From contig JANTQA010000029.1 in assembly GCA_027625915.1 (NCBI GenBank), forward strand, positions 1,302,001 to 1,366,000: a stretch of DNA of 64,000 nt, given 5' to 3'. The position numbers and the translations under genes were made by a program. The stretch comes from Anaeramoeba flamelloides (taxonomy: Eukaryota > Metamonada > Anaeramoebidae). Position 1 is the stretch's first letter, and each line of letters starts with the position of its first letter. The notes under the pieces were generated by a model. That model saw only the letters and a program-made list of their open reading frames with translations. It was not told the origin of the DNA and did no database searches. Of this stretch, positions 34,662 to 46,954 are shown piece by piece.

Positions 34662-35105
34662 TTTTTTTTAATTTCAGAAATAAAAGAAAATTTTTTAAAT
34701 TTTCTAATACTTTCTCAAATTAAAAAAAACCTAACAGCAAAAAAAATTATTTAAAATGGAAAGGTTCAACTTCCATTCTAAAATTACAAAACTTCACAAA
34801 TTATTTAAATATATATTCTTATGTTTATGATAAGAAGAAAATAAAAACAAAATCTTGTAATTTATGTAAAAAATATTCATAACTCAGAAATAGATGAAGA
34901 TATCGATCATTTTTTATATGAATTGCCCATTTTATGAAAAAAATCGAAAAATTTGGATTACAGAATTAATCCAAAAAAACAAAAATAAATATCAAAGATG
35001 TTATTCAAAATAAAGACTGATTATTTATTCTATCATTAGTTAATGATAAAGAAAATTATGATTCTTATTGAAATTTCAAAACAAAAATTTAGGAATTCCT
35101 AAGAG

Positions 35106-35629
35106 AAGTGCCGTAGAGTGCAGTAGAGTGCAGTAGAGTGGCGTCAAGTGCCTAGGTGTTCCAGAATTCGAAAGAATAGAGTAAAATCAAAGATTTAACT
35201 CAATTATTTTAAATTCTGGAAAAGCTAACAGTAGTTTTTTTTTTAATTCTTATATTGTTTATTTCCGAAATCTATTGATTTTTGTTAGGTTTTTTTGAGT
35301 TTTCTATTTATTTGTGAAGTGTTCTAGGTTTTCGTTGAGTTTTTTTACTTTAGAAATAAACAAAAAATTTTAATAAATTTTCGGTTTATTTCTAAAGTAA
35401 AAAAAACCTAACGAAAATCAATAGATTTTCTGTTAAAATAGAAAACCTCAAAAAAACCTAGAACACTTCACAATAAAAACAAAAAATCAAGAAAACCTAA
35501 CGACGCTTTTCTCGAATTCAAAAGAATCGAGTAAACTCTAAGAGTTTGTGCCATTCTTTTGAGTTCTGGAAAACCTAACGACAAGTGCATAGGTTTTTAT
35601 TTCTGAAATTAAAAAAAACCTAACGGCTG
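35106..35629. repeat. PAL repeat, long composite copy
   Basis: Tandem GTAGAGTGC units, a hairpin core (35161-35219), a large inverted repeat of roughly 240 bp centred near 35375 with AATCTATTGATTTT and ACCTAACGAAAATCAATAG arms, a second hairpin core (35511-35569) and a final CCTAACGGCTG. TAAGAG directly precedes (35100-35105) and follows (35630-35635) it, so it looks like a 6-bp target duplication. Confidence 0.7.
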
Positions 35630-36209
35630 TAAGAGGAAATTAATTTCCTCCCTTTAAAATAAAAAAAATATCATTGTTTTTTAAACATTTTACAATTCAA
35701 AATTGATTTGGTTAAACAAGCGAATTAGGTTCAGAGTCTTAATTAAAGAATCAATAAGTATAGAATTATAACTTTTTTTTTATTTTTTTAATATGGATTA
35801 GAGATAGCTTACTTAATAGAAAAGGGTTTTAATAAAATGGATGTGCATATAAAATAAAAAGATTCTTAAATTTTAAAACATTAACATACATTCTCGATGA
35901 TTAATCTAATAAACTTATGCAAAAAGTTACCCATCGAGAATATCAATTTATAGAAAAATAAAGTTAATTTAATAATTAAAAGTTTTAGGCTTCAAATGAA
36001 TAATAAAAATCCTAACGTTTAGAAAAAAAGATTTCGGAAACTCTAATTGAAGTTCAATATAAATATGCATCTAACTATATTTTACTTTATATATATATTA
36101 TATGTACGAATAAAAAAAAATTTTTTTATAGCATCTATATAATATTTTTCGAACAAAATTCCCTTTTATTATATGATTTTTTCCTTATTTTTTTTAAAAA
36201 ATATTCCAT

Positions 36210-36350
36210 TAATGGGATTATTAACATGTTACAAATTTTATAGCACATTTTATAACAAACATAAATGTTATAAAAGCTGTTTTTATGAAAATTTATAACA
36301 TTTTAAATGTCTATAACACCCTTACAACAACGTTTATAACATGTTATATA
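36210..36350. repeat. Partial F8 repeat (GTTATAA-rich), inverted
   Basis: AACATGTTACAAATTTTATAG..CACATTTTATAACAAACA corresponds to the reverse complement of 4750-4880 over about 130 bp. It runs into a TA microsatellite on its right. Confidence 0.55.
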
Positions 36351-36364
36351 TATATATATATATA

Positions 36365-36946
36365 AGCTATTTCCAAGAATGTGGGGCAAATTTATTTTAA
36401 AATATATTTATATAACCCATTCTTCAAAATAGGATTTAAATATATAAAATCATTAACCACCATTTATAGATTCCTGATAATAATTCAATTTGTTTCTTAG
36501 TATTGTATTGCAGAAATAAAATTTTTTAAAATTTGTGATCTCGATTTTATCGGATATTTTTTTATGGTAAAAATTGGTGTTTATTATTTTCTTTTTGATC
36601 GAAAAAAATATTTTCATAACATGTATAATCTCAACAAAATTTACAATATAATTAAAAACATATAACTGCGTTTACGTGTTTAAAAAATCATTTGTTCCCA
36701 TTCCATATTTCTGGTTTTTTATTGAAATTGGTCGTACATTGCTTTAACCAAAAAAAGTGCTATTTTTTTTTTCATTTTTTGGGAATATTTCAACAAACAT
36801 GCTTTGGATTAAATACATAAGTCATTGATTCAATCGGTATATTTATTAAACTTAATTTGGTATAGTTGATTAATAATTACCATCACTAAAAAAGATTATT
36901 TTTTATGAAATGTAAAAAAAAATGACCCACTTTTTTGGAAATACCT
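36365..36946. mobile_element. TIR element, family F9 (582 bp)
   Basis: Left AGCTATTTCCAAGAATGTGG and right CCACTTTTTTGGAAATACCT are inverted copies; both flanks are TA microsatellites (about 36345-36364 and 36947-36966). No ORF. The TA flanks make the exact duplication uncertain. Confidence 0.6.
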
Positions 36947-36984
36947 TATATATATATATATATATTAGGGGTGTGCGCTAATTA

Positions 36985-38770
36985 AAGAATTAATAATTAA
37001 AATTCTAATTTTTTTGATATAATCAAATACAGTTACTTATTATGATTCGATTTAAGATAAAAAAAAAAAAAGATTTTGGTTAATTACCCCTAAAATTAAA
37101 ACTATCGAATATATCAAAAAAAGATCAATTTTATTTATTCATAAAAAAGGAGGTGAAGGTGTAGTTTTGAACTATAAACCAATTTCAATTAATCAAAGTC
37201 TACAAAGATTATTTCTAAAAATGTTATATAAATTAATTGAGCCTTGTTGGGTTGTAATTCATAAATCATAATTTGATTTTTCGAAGAAAAAAATATGATA
37301 CTCGTATAGCAGTATTAATTTTTTTTTTTATTTATCATAAAAGAAAAAAAATCAAAGAATGAAAATGAAAATGATAAAACTTATATTATAATGACTGATA
37401 TAGCAAAATGTTTTGATTTAATTAGTTTTAAAAAAATTAGAAAAACAATACAAAAATTTATTTTAAATAAAACTTATCAAAAATTTTTTTATTAAAATAT
37501 TATCAAGGAGTAGACTTGAATATTTCCAGGGGACCCCTTATCGCCTCTAATATTTGCTCTTATTTCACATTTTCTTTTATTAAAAATAATACCATTAACA
37601 AATCATTACCGAGTGTTTTACTTATGATTTAATTTTAATACTAAATGGGGATAAATCGAATAAATAGAAAATTAATATTCAATATATGAAATTACTTTTC
37701 AGTTTGGATTAAAACCTAATAAAAATAAAACAAAAATATCAAAAGATTTATCAAAGATTAAATATTAAGGTATTTACTTTTGAAAAAATCTCACATTTTA
37801 GATATAATTTAATAAAATCAAAAGAAACATATAATATTTATAAACAATTATTTAATAATAATTTACGAACAAATAATTTAAAAATTATATAATTTAAATC
37901 TTTTATATTAAGTCAATTAACATATTGATTAGAAATTTTCAATTATGAAAAAATAACAACTATAAATTATTTAAATTCTAAGATTAACACATATATTACC
38001 AAAATATGCAAAATAAACCAAAACGTATCAATTCTCATTTACAAAACAGAATTTAAATTCTAAAATTTGATAACTTTAATTAAAAGAAATTCAAATTCAA
38101 AAATAAATTTAAAAATTTATCTCTACCTTATCTGGATAAACGAATAAAATCCAATCAAAGAATTAAAAATAAAATTAATTGAAATTCTGAAAAATTTAAA
38201 ACTTTTGAAAAAAGAAAAATTATCATTAATTATTATAATGAGTTGTTGAATTCTACTAGCTGGAGGTGTTGTTAGCTTTTCCAAATTTTAAAGAAATAGA
38301 AAGAAAATTTCAAAAATTTACAAAAACTGACATTACTTTTTCCAGAATTTAAACGAATAGAGAAAAATCTAAGATTTTGCTCAATTCTTTTGAATTCTGG
38401 AAAAGCTAGACACTCTACGACACTTGACATCACTTGACACAACGATTCCAAAAATATTTTAAAATAATAAAAAACCAAAAATATTAATTTTTAATCAAAA
38501 ATAATTAAGTTATCCAGTCAAGTTCAACAATTCTAAAATTCAGTAAATTTTGCTATTAGCTTAAATAAATAGTATTAAATAACAAATTCAAATAAATTTT
38601 GTCTTTTATGTTTAAAATATGAACAATGAGAAATAATACAAAATATTGATCACTTTTTCTGGATTTTTACTTCCTGATGAAAATGATAGATTAATTTTTC
38701 TAAAATAAATTGAAAGAAATAAATCTTAATGAAATAATTTTTCAACCAAGAAAGTTTGGAATTATTTTCA
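36985..38770 (+). mobile_element. LINE fragment C (reverse transcriptase to 3' end)
   Basis: Broken translation shows reverse-transcriptase pieces (FIHKKGGEGV..NYKPISINQSLQRLF; MTDIAKCFDLISF, motif A Asp), the LPYLDK.I..QRIKNKIN block, and a Cys/His end (FCLLCLKYEQ..IDHFFW). A hairpin repeat lies inside at about 38258-38443. Many frame breaks; older-looking than LINE D. Confidence 0.65.
38258..38443. repeat. PAL repeat copy inside LINE C, inverted
   Basis: GTTGTTAGCTTTTCC at the left, hairpin core 38342-38400 (CCAGAATTT..GAATTCTGG), then AAAAGCTAGACACTCTACGACAC, which is the complement of the CGTAGAGT tandem. The orientation is opposite to the copy at 34510. Confidence 0.68.
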
Positions 38771-38946
38771 TTAATCAATAATCACAAAATATATAGATTT
38801 TACGCTTAAATCTCCTTTTCAGAAATAAAAGTATAAAGTCCACCCAAAGTGTAATATACACTTCTTTCTTAATAATAAAAATAAAAAAAAAATTATCTTT
38901 TCTCAAATAAATATGAAATAAAATAAAATTCTTTAACTTAAAAAAG

Positions 38947-39562
38947 GAAACGGAAAGACAAGAAGGGCAGTTGGAGTATGAAAATAAAATTTATAAATTT
39001 TTAAGTGGTAATCCAGGTATACCAAATATTCTTCATTTTGGAAAAGATAAATACGAACATTTTTTAATTATGGACTATCTCGGGCCAAATTTGGAATCAT
39101 TATTTAAATACTGCAATCGGAAATTTTCTTTAAAAACTGTCTTAATGATCGCTGATCAAATTATATCTAGATTACAATTAGTGCATTCAAAATCATTTGT
39201 TTATAGGGACATTAAACCAGAAAATTTTGTTATTGGTAGAGGCCCCAATAAAAATCAAATTTATATTATTGATTTTGGATTATCTAAATTGTACAGAGAC
39301 TTCTGGACTCATAAATTAAATAAGTATCGGAATAAACGGGATTTGGTGGGTACTGTTAGATACTCTTCAATCAATACCCATTTAGGAATCGAACAATCAA
39401 GAAGAGATGACCTTGAAAGCTTAGGATATATGTTAATTTATTTTTTAAAAGGAAGGTTGCCTTGGCAGGGGTTTAAAGCTTCCAACAAAAAGGAAAGAAA
39501 TGAAAAAATATGTGATAAAAAGGTTGTCACGCCTTTGAGGGTGCTGTGTGAGCATTTGCCTG
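38947..39562 (+). CDS. Casein kinase 1-family protein kinase, exon 2
   Basis: Residues 64-268 plus one base of codon 269. Acceptor AAAAAG at 38941-38946, donor GTTTGT at 39563. It contains the alpha-C Glu75 (YENKIY), hinge region LIMDYLGPNLESLF, catalytic loop VYRDIKPENF (Asp151), DFGLSKLY (Asp172), and the CK1 signature around RRDDLESLGYMLIYF (about 214-228) and LPWQG. The last coded residues, VVTPLRVLCEHLP, align with the CK1 block (TPxEVLCxxxPxEF), which resumes in exon 3 as VEFKQYLEYCKNL, 7 kb downstream. All catalytic residues are present, so an active kinase is expected despite the huge introns. Confidence 0.88.
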
Positions 39563-39851
39563 GTTTGTTTTAGTTTCAGTTTTTTATTTTTTTTGTTTAT
39601 TTTTTTATTTTCGAAATTTAAACTAATAGATTTGTCGTTTTGGACAATTGTCGTACGTGTTTTTGTCTAAATTATTTTTCAGGATTTAGCTTCAATTTAG
39701 AAATTAAATTCATTTATAAAGAGTTAGACACTGATTGAGTATATGGCTAAGTGTTTGAAATTTCTGATCATTCAAAAATTGTTTTCTGCGATTTCTGTGA
39801 TTATCAAAATATCGAGATTTTGAAAGATTATTAATAAAAGGTTCTAAAAAA

Positions 39852-42735
39852 ATGAAAAATAAAAATCAAAAAATAAATATTAATATAGCCTCTTTAAATA
39901 TTTGTGGCTTGAATAATTCAAATAAAATTTTTAAATTAGAATCTTTTTATTAAAATGTAATATCGATATTTGTTTAATACAAGAATCCAAAATAACAAAA
40001 AAACCAACTTTCACAAACTATTTCTCTGTGAATAAAAAATCTTATGGAAATAATGGAAATAAGGGTGGTTTATTAATAATAATAAAAAGATATTTCTAGA
40101 ATTTTTTCGTGAAATATTAATTGCTGATTTAGATGTAATGGGAATACAATTTACTGATTTAATCATTATTAATATATATCGGAGAAATGACCGAAATATT
40201 GAAATTAATAAAAAAATAATAAATATCTTAAGAAAATACCAAAACAATAAAACAATTATTGGTGGTGATTTTAATTTAAATGAAAATAAAATAAAATTAT
40301 TTGAAAAATTTAATTTTAAAATATTTCTTAATAATAAACCAAGTAGAAAACCAAACAATTTGGATTATTTTTTAACAAATTTTAATAATTTAAAACTCAA
40401 TAAATCAAAGACTATCAAAAATTTTATTAGTGATCATAATACAATTATGAATAAATTTGAAATAAACTCAAATTGGGAAATCAATGATATCTATAAAATT
40501 AAAGATATTCCAACATTTCAAGAAGACTTTCTCCAATTCTTTTCTCGGCAGAATTTTAATTTAAATGAAGAAAATTTTATTTTATTTAAAAAAAAATATA
40601 AACAGAAAGAAAGAATAGTATTTGATATCAAACAAGATAAATTAAAAATTAATAATTTACTTTATAAATTGTTTGATAAAAATGAAACTTTACATAAAAT
40701 CAAAAAAATTAATGAATTAAATTACTTAAAATTACTTAATCAAATAAATGAAGAATATAATAAAAATAAAAACTTTTGGAAAACATTAAATAAAATAAGA
40801 GAAACTTCTACAAAAATGTTTTTAAATAATGAAACCATATTCACAGTGTATAACGATTTTGTAAAATCAATTAGTCAAAAAACCTAATACAAATATAATT
40901 AATTATATTAAAAAATTTAAAATTAATAAAAATTCATTAAATCCGATTGACATAAAGGAAATTTTTGATCAAGATAAAATTAAAGAAATAATCAAATTTC
41001 AAAAAAATAAATCAGTTAAAGAATTTTACAAAATAAATCATTATAAGTTTATAAAAAAACCAACCAATTCAATATTTATTAAATTATAATTATTTTATTA
41101 AAACAGTTCAAAATATTTTTTTAAATTGGATAACAGACGAAACTGAAAAAAGTATAAATTTTATTAAAAAAGAAATTTATTATTTATTCATAAATCGGGG
41201 GATGAAGGCGAACCATTAAATTATCGACCTATCTCTATAAATCAATCGCTTCCAAGATTTTTTTTAAAATTAATATACATTGGAATTCAAGACTCATGGG
41301 ACTTGATTTCAAAAAAAACAATTTGGATTTAAAAAATATTTTGGAACAAGAATTGCTGTTTTAAATTTATTAAGAAAATTTAAAAAATTAAAAAATAAAA
41401 ATAAAAATACAGAATACTTTGTAGTTACTATAGACATACAAAAATGTTTTGACTCTATACAACACTCGTTAATATATCAATCTATTAAAAAATTTATCAA
41501 AAATGAAACAATTAAAAATTGGCTCTTGAGATATTACAAAAAAAAGAAGGAATTGGAGTTTATCAAGGAGATCCCTTATCACCAATTCTCTTCGCATTTA
41601 TATCTCATTTCCTACTAGAAAAGTTAAAAACTTTAGCTGTTCATGTTCAAATGTATGCAGATGATCTTATTCTTATTATGAAAGGGCCATTAATCTCTCT
41701 AAAAATTAATTTAGAAAGTATTTTTGAAATAATAAAAAAGATTCGGGATGAACCCACATAATAAAAAAAAACCAAATATAAAAAAAGAATTAAAAAGATA
41801 TTTTTTATCTTGGGATTTGGTTAGAAAAAAAACACGCATCTTGAATATAATTTCAAAAAAAGTGGAAAAGTCCTTGGAAACACTTAATCGATTGTTTCAA
41901 CAAAATAAACTCAACAATGGAGTCAAAATAACTTCTTTCAAAGCTCTCATTTTAAGTCAACTTTATTATGGTCTTGAAATATTTGACTTGAAACAAAATG
42001 ATTTTGAAAGAATTGATAGATTTATCAATAAATCAGTCACAAATTTCTTACAAATTAATATCCATTCACCTCGATTAATTTATAAAACTGAAGCAAAAAT
42101 TGATCTCGCTAGATTAAAAGTATACCGAAGAAAATATAAATTGATAAAAAAATTAGATTTCTTAAATTTAAAAAAAATTAAAAACAATACTAAATTTTCG
42201 AAAATTGGAAAATGAAAATATTAATTGGCACACTAAGGGATTAAAATTATTAGATTTAGAATTAAAAGTTTTTCGATTAACCGAATTGGAAAATTCACCT
42301 AGTTGGAAAGTTCAACAATATCTAAAAATTATAAAACAACAAAATTGCAATTTCAAACAACAAAAATATTTAAACTGGAAAGCTTCAAAAACAATTCTAA
42401 AATTTCGAAATTTTACTAATTGTTTAAATAGGTACTCTTATGTAACAAGTAAAAATAAAAATAAAAATTGTGATTTATGTAAAGAAAAGTTAAATATTGA
42501 TATCATTGAAGATTTCGATCATTTTTTATGGGACTGTCCGGCCTATAAAATAAATCGAAAAATATGGATATCTGTATTTTTTGAAAAAATAAAAAATTAA
42601 TAATATCAGAGATATTATTAATAAAAAAGAATTCATCATATATATTATCATTAGTAAGTGATAATAAAATTTGTGATTCTTTAACAAAATTTCTAAAAAA
42701 AAGTTTAGAAATTAGGGCACACAGGAGAAAAGCAA
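39852..42735 (+). mobile_element. LINE D: endonuclease + reverse transcriptase ORF2, broken
   Basis: Non-LTR retrotransposon, the fullest copy here. From the ATG at 39852: an apurinic-type endonuclease (IASLNICGLN; CLIQESK; IIGGDFNLN; ISDHNTIM), a linker, reverse transcriptase with motif A (VTIDIQKCFDSI), motif B (GVYQGDPLSPILFAF) and the YADD catalytic box (41656), a thumb/helical region (LIYKTEAKIDLARLKVYR), and a C-terminal zf-RVT-like knuckle CDLCKEK..DHFLWDCP (about 42474-42540). The 3' end is GC-poor and A-rich (42750-42775). At least five frame breaks, for example near 39945, 40095, 40885 and 41080-41180, so it is not coding-competent. Sense to the host kinase. No target duplication was identified. 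Confidence 0.85.
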
Positions 42736-43249
42736 TTTTCTCTCTTCAAAAATAAAAAAAAAAAAAAATAAAAAAAATATCGAGATTTTAATGAAAGAAA
42801 AAAGTAAAATCCTATTTGATAATTTTAAAAAAAAATTGAGAAACTGAACAATATTTTAAAAGATCAAAATGGGTTCAGAATAGTTTTTTAATCAAATGAG
42901 CTTTTTTTAGTTGATGAAAAAAAAGAAAGGTTTAAATTTATTTTTTCCAAAGTTTGAGTTTTTTTATCACAAAATATACCTGAAAGTCAATTTACACACT
43001 TTTTTCAATATCATCTCTATTTCGAGTTTTCAAAAAACAAATTTGAAGCAATTAATTAAAGAGTCTTTATCAAGATTTTGTTTTTTATCTTCTCGATCCT
43101 TTCAGAATTAATAAAGAAAATTACAATTTTGTTTTCCAGATTTAACGTTTTTTTTCACGAAACTCGGAAAAATATTTATGTAATGTTTGAAAAATTTAAC
43201 TCTTTGATCTGAAAGTCGAAGGGGGTGTTGCTCAACAGTTGCATCAAAA

Positions 43250-43500
43250 AGGTCAACTTTTCAATAGAAGGACTCTACTTCTATCTTAAAACTAAGAAAC
43301 TTCAAAAATTATCTAAATAGATATTTATATGTTTATGATAAAAATAAAAAAAACAAAATCTGGCAATCTATGAAAAAAATATTCATAACTCAGAAATAGA
43401 TGAGGATATCGATCACTTTTTATTGAACTGTCAATTCCTATAAGAAAATCTAATAATTTTGGATTAAAGAATTTATTCAACTAAACAAAAAAATAAAGTA
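43250..43500 (+). mobile_element. LINE fragment E (C-terminal end)
   Basis: CTTAAAACTAAGAAACTTC, then AATAGATATTTATATGTTTATG and GATGAGGATATCGATCACTT, repeat the LINE B end (34770-34930) closely, including the zinc-knuckle region. Truncated at both sides. Confidence 0.6.
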
Positions 43501-45529
43501 TTATATTATATAGCATTACAATTTATTTTGCATTTTTTGTTTAATTTTTAAAGAGTAATTTTCAAATTAAATTTTAAATTTTTTTCTCAAAATTTAATAA
43601 ATATGTTATGTTTCAAAAATATAGTTTTCGATTAATAATAATAATACAATATATTGTCAATAGTTTATTTTCCATGTCATAAAAACGAGTATTAAAATTA
43701 AATTTAGATCAATAAAATTTTGTCTGTTTTTTTCAAAAGTGAAAATTGCGATTTTGATAATTAATACTTTTGTACTCTTCAAAATAACAAAAATTGTCAT
43801 TTTTTTTTATGATGATCTGTCCTTTCAATGATTCATTTTTAAACTTTTTGGATTATTTTTGTTTAATATTTCGGAAAAAATAAAATATATTTATTGAAAC
43901 ATATAATTTTAAATTCATTTTTGTGTTCAGTTATCATTTTTTTTTTTCAAAGATCCAAGATTTTTATCTCTGAAATTAAATCAAATCTTCTTAATCTTTA
44001 CCAAAAAAAATTTGGAATTAATTTTCTTTTTAAAAATAAACAAGTCTTTTTGGTTTAAAAAAAACTATTTTTTATCAAGTATGAAAAAGTGATATTTTAC
44101 CTCCTAGAAAAACTCTTACTAGAAAATTAATTTATTTTCAAACCTACCACCTTCTTGTTTACGATAATTTCATAGTTTATCACTTTGTATATACCTTTTA
44201 TAACTGATTTAGAATTGGGAAATCAACAAAGTGATCTTAATTGGATAATTTTGAATTAAAAATCAAAAAAATATCAAAATTTGAGTTTAAGGTTTATGTG
44301 ATTTCTTTGATTTCTGTGATTCGCTTTTTCAAAAAGAAAATAAAATAATCTTTCTTCTTTAAAACTATTAAAATGAACGATCTTCCAAGATCTTTGCTTT
44401 TTTTTGATTTTAAGTTTGTTTGTCACAAAGCCAACCTATTTGTTAAAAGAATGACAAAAAAATTTTCTTTTTTAAAAATTCTGAATTTTTTTTCTTATTT
44501 GACTTCTGAAAATATTTTAAAACACTAAAATTTTGTAGATCTCAATACTTTTTCAAATTTAGTGTTTTTATATTCAAGTTATTTTGTGAAGGGGTTTTGT
44601 TTGAATTTTCTCTGAAAAAAAAATTAAATTGATTTGTTGATTTTATTTTAAGAAAAGTAATTTTAGCTTTCTATTTTTTTTGAAAAAGAGAAAGAAATAA
44701 AAAGTATTTTTTAACTTTGGAGGAAAAAAAAAAAACAAGATAAGAAATTTCCCATTTGATTAAAAATCAAAATTTTCAAGTTATTATATTAATCCATTGA
44801 AATAATACCAGAAAAACGAATTAATATTTATAATACAAATTTCCCCTTTGATTTTGAACAAGAAAAATCAAGATAAATTTGAGAAAAGATCCAAAAAAAG
44901 AATTCTGATCTTTCACATTTTCCATTTTCTATTCAATACCTGAAATTTTTTACTTTGAAGTTTCTCATCTTTTTTTCTCTAAAGAACCTTTTGGAAAATT
45001 AAGCTATATTTGTCATCTTTTGTTTTATATCATAACTTCAAAGATACTATCTATTGAAAGAATTTGTCCATGATATTACAATTTAAATTTTACTCTTGAA
45101 AAAATAATTTCCAAAATAGAAAATTAACATATTACAAATTTATTCCTTCTCAAAATTAAAATAAAGTTATCTCGATTATATTTACCTAAAGGTGATTTTC
45201 TGAATTTCCTTATATTGGTTGTGATGAGACTTTTCTTTTAATACCAATCTCAAAATAGTGACAAAATCTTTAATTTTCAAAATTTGTACAAAAAAATTGC
45301 AATGATATTAGAGAATATAAAAAATTTAAAAAAAATTAATAACAAATTCGGGTATAATGTTTAAATAATTTTTATTATTTTTTTTTGTTTATTGGATTTA
45401 TTCCTTAATAATCAAGATTTTTGATTTAAAAAAATTATTTCAAAACTATCACATTTGAATTTAAAAATGATAATTTTAATATTTATTTTTAACATTATCT
45501 AACAATTGATAACATAATATTTTTTTGAC

Positions 45530-45660
45530 AGTTCAAGACTATTTTCATTAATTAATAATCGTGAAATCTATGATTTTACGCTTAAATTTCTGAAAGGAAA
45601 TTAAAGTAAACTCTTTTTCAAATAAAAGGGCACAAAAAATTTTAAGAATTATTCATAATT
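45530..45660 (+). mobile_element. LINE 3'-end remnant
   Basis: TATTTTCATTAATTAATAATC..ATGATTTTACGCTTAAAT is shared with the end of LINE C (38755-38830). Only the terminal part is present. Confidence 0.35.
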
Positions 45661-46059
45661 GAATCAAACGAATTGTAGTATCATTCTAAAATCTAAGAAA
45701 CGCTTTAAAACATAAAAAAACACTCAACTGAATCTTTAAAACTCATTAAAACAGAACAATAAAAATTAAAATTCAATATTTTAAAAATTGGTGTGCACTT
45801 TTATTTGAAATGAGAAATCTCGTTTTGTAAATTGAAATGAAAAAAATTATAAACCCAATAAAAACCTTTGAACAAGGCGAATTGGGAAAAAGTTCTCAAC
45901 ATTTTATTGATAATTCTTTACACGTAAAACTTTTGTTCTTTAAAGTCTCATATACAATATAAAGACGCAATTCATCTGGTATTTTGTTGGAATGTTTTTT
46001 CTTTATTTCTCTTTTCTTTGTTCCATGCATCAATCCAATAAATGTCTTTCTTAATTCCT

Positions 46060-46345
46060 ATTTCTAGCTCATTCGAAATCAAACTTAAACTGTTTCTATT
46101 TATACACAGGTAGATTATTTCCAAATTGGTTTCTTCTTATCTTGTTTTTTCATTTTCCAACTGTTCAATATCCAAAAATAAAAAAAGCAAAAAATGAAAA
46201 AATTAATAATTAAAATGAAAATCACCAATAAGTAATTATCTTATTAACGATCAAATTCGATACTATTGAAGATTTGTGAGGTGTGCCCTTTTGTTTGAAA
46301 AATAGTTTATAAGGGCATCTAGAGTGTAAATTACACTTCTTCCTC
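46060..46345. repeat. Dispersed repeat R46 (uninterrupted copy)
   Basis: The reverse complement of this stretch matches 63590-64000, including GATATTGAACAGTTGGAAA, GAAGAAACCAATTTGGAAAT and GTGTRCCCYT. In the 63-kb copy an F1 MITE interrupts it at the TTAATAAG site, while here the site is empty (near 46245). Confidence 0.65.
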
Positions 46346-46578
46346 AATAAAAAAAATAAAAATAAAAATAAAAAAACATAATATTTTTTCATCAGATATC
46401 CTAAATGGTTAGATATCAAAGCATGACTTTTTTTTTGAAAACAAAATTAAATTTAAAAAAATCTAAAAATATATATCCATTTATAATTCGAGAACAATAA
46501 TTAAAATATATTTTATTGATAAAATGTCATTGTATTAAATAAATCTATAATAATTTTAAATAATAATAATCTATATAG

Positions 46579-46904
46579 TTGAATTTAAACAATATTTGGA
46601 ATATTGTAAAAATTTAAGTTTTGAAGATGTACCAAATTATAGTTTACTTCGAAAAAATTTTCGAAAATTATTTCTTTTAAAAGGATACATTTATGATTAC
46701 AAATATGACTGGAAAATAAAGCACGACAAGGAATCCCAAATTGATCTCAAAAATTCAAAAGAACAAGAAACCTTTAATGAAAAGCACATAAATGGTGATC
46801 TTAACCAAACAAAAATCATTTCAAATAGACAATATGAAAAAAATAATTCCAACAACAACAAGAAGAAGAAAAAAAAGAAGAAGAACAACAACAACAACAA
46901 CAAG

Positions 46905-46954
<50 letters not shown>

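Larger units (their letters stand above)
34095..35670 (+). mobile_element. LINE fragment B (3' part), with two hairpin-repeat insertions
   Basis: Translation fragments INPHSPRIIYKTEAKIN and IKRRYKLKKKLEIL, then LKWKGSTSILKLQNFTNYLN and a Cys-rich end (SCNLCKK), match the C-terminal third of LINE D. The copy is interrupted at 34510-34661 and 35106-35629 by the hairpin/tandem repeat, then resumes as its A-rich 3' end (35636-35670). It has several frame breaks. Confidence 0.7.
33270..38946 (+). other. Kinase intron 1 (5.7 kb)
   Basis: GTAAGT donor, AAAAAG acceptor. It contains LINE fragments B (34095-35670) and C (36985-38770), three hairpin-repeat insertions, a partial F8 repeat (36210-36350), a 582-bp TIR element (36365-36946) and two TA microsatellites. 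The stretch 33300-34090 shows homopolymers only, and 35671-36205 shows nothing recognisable. Confidence 0.75.
39563..46578 (+). other. Kinase intron 2 (7.0 kb)
   Basis: Donor GTTTGT (as in MED21) and acceptor TATATAG. The phase-1 join CCT-G|TT gives LP-V-EFKQYLEYC. It contains the fullest LINE (39852-42735), LINE fragment E (43250-43500), a LINE 3'-end remnant (45530-45660) and a dispersed repeat (46060-46345). The stretch 43501-45529 holds only AT-rich simple DNA as far as I can see. Confidence 0.72.

Noticed and set aside
38971-39573. Kinase fragment read as a truncated pseudogene
   Set aside because: Flanking exons with matching phase and splice sites complete the domain, and all catalytic residues are intact.
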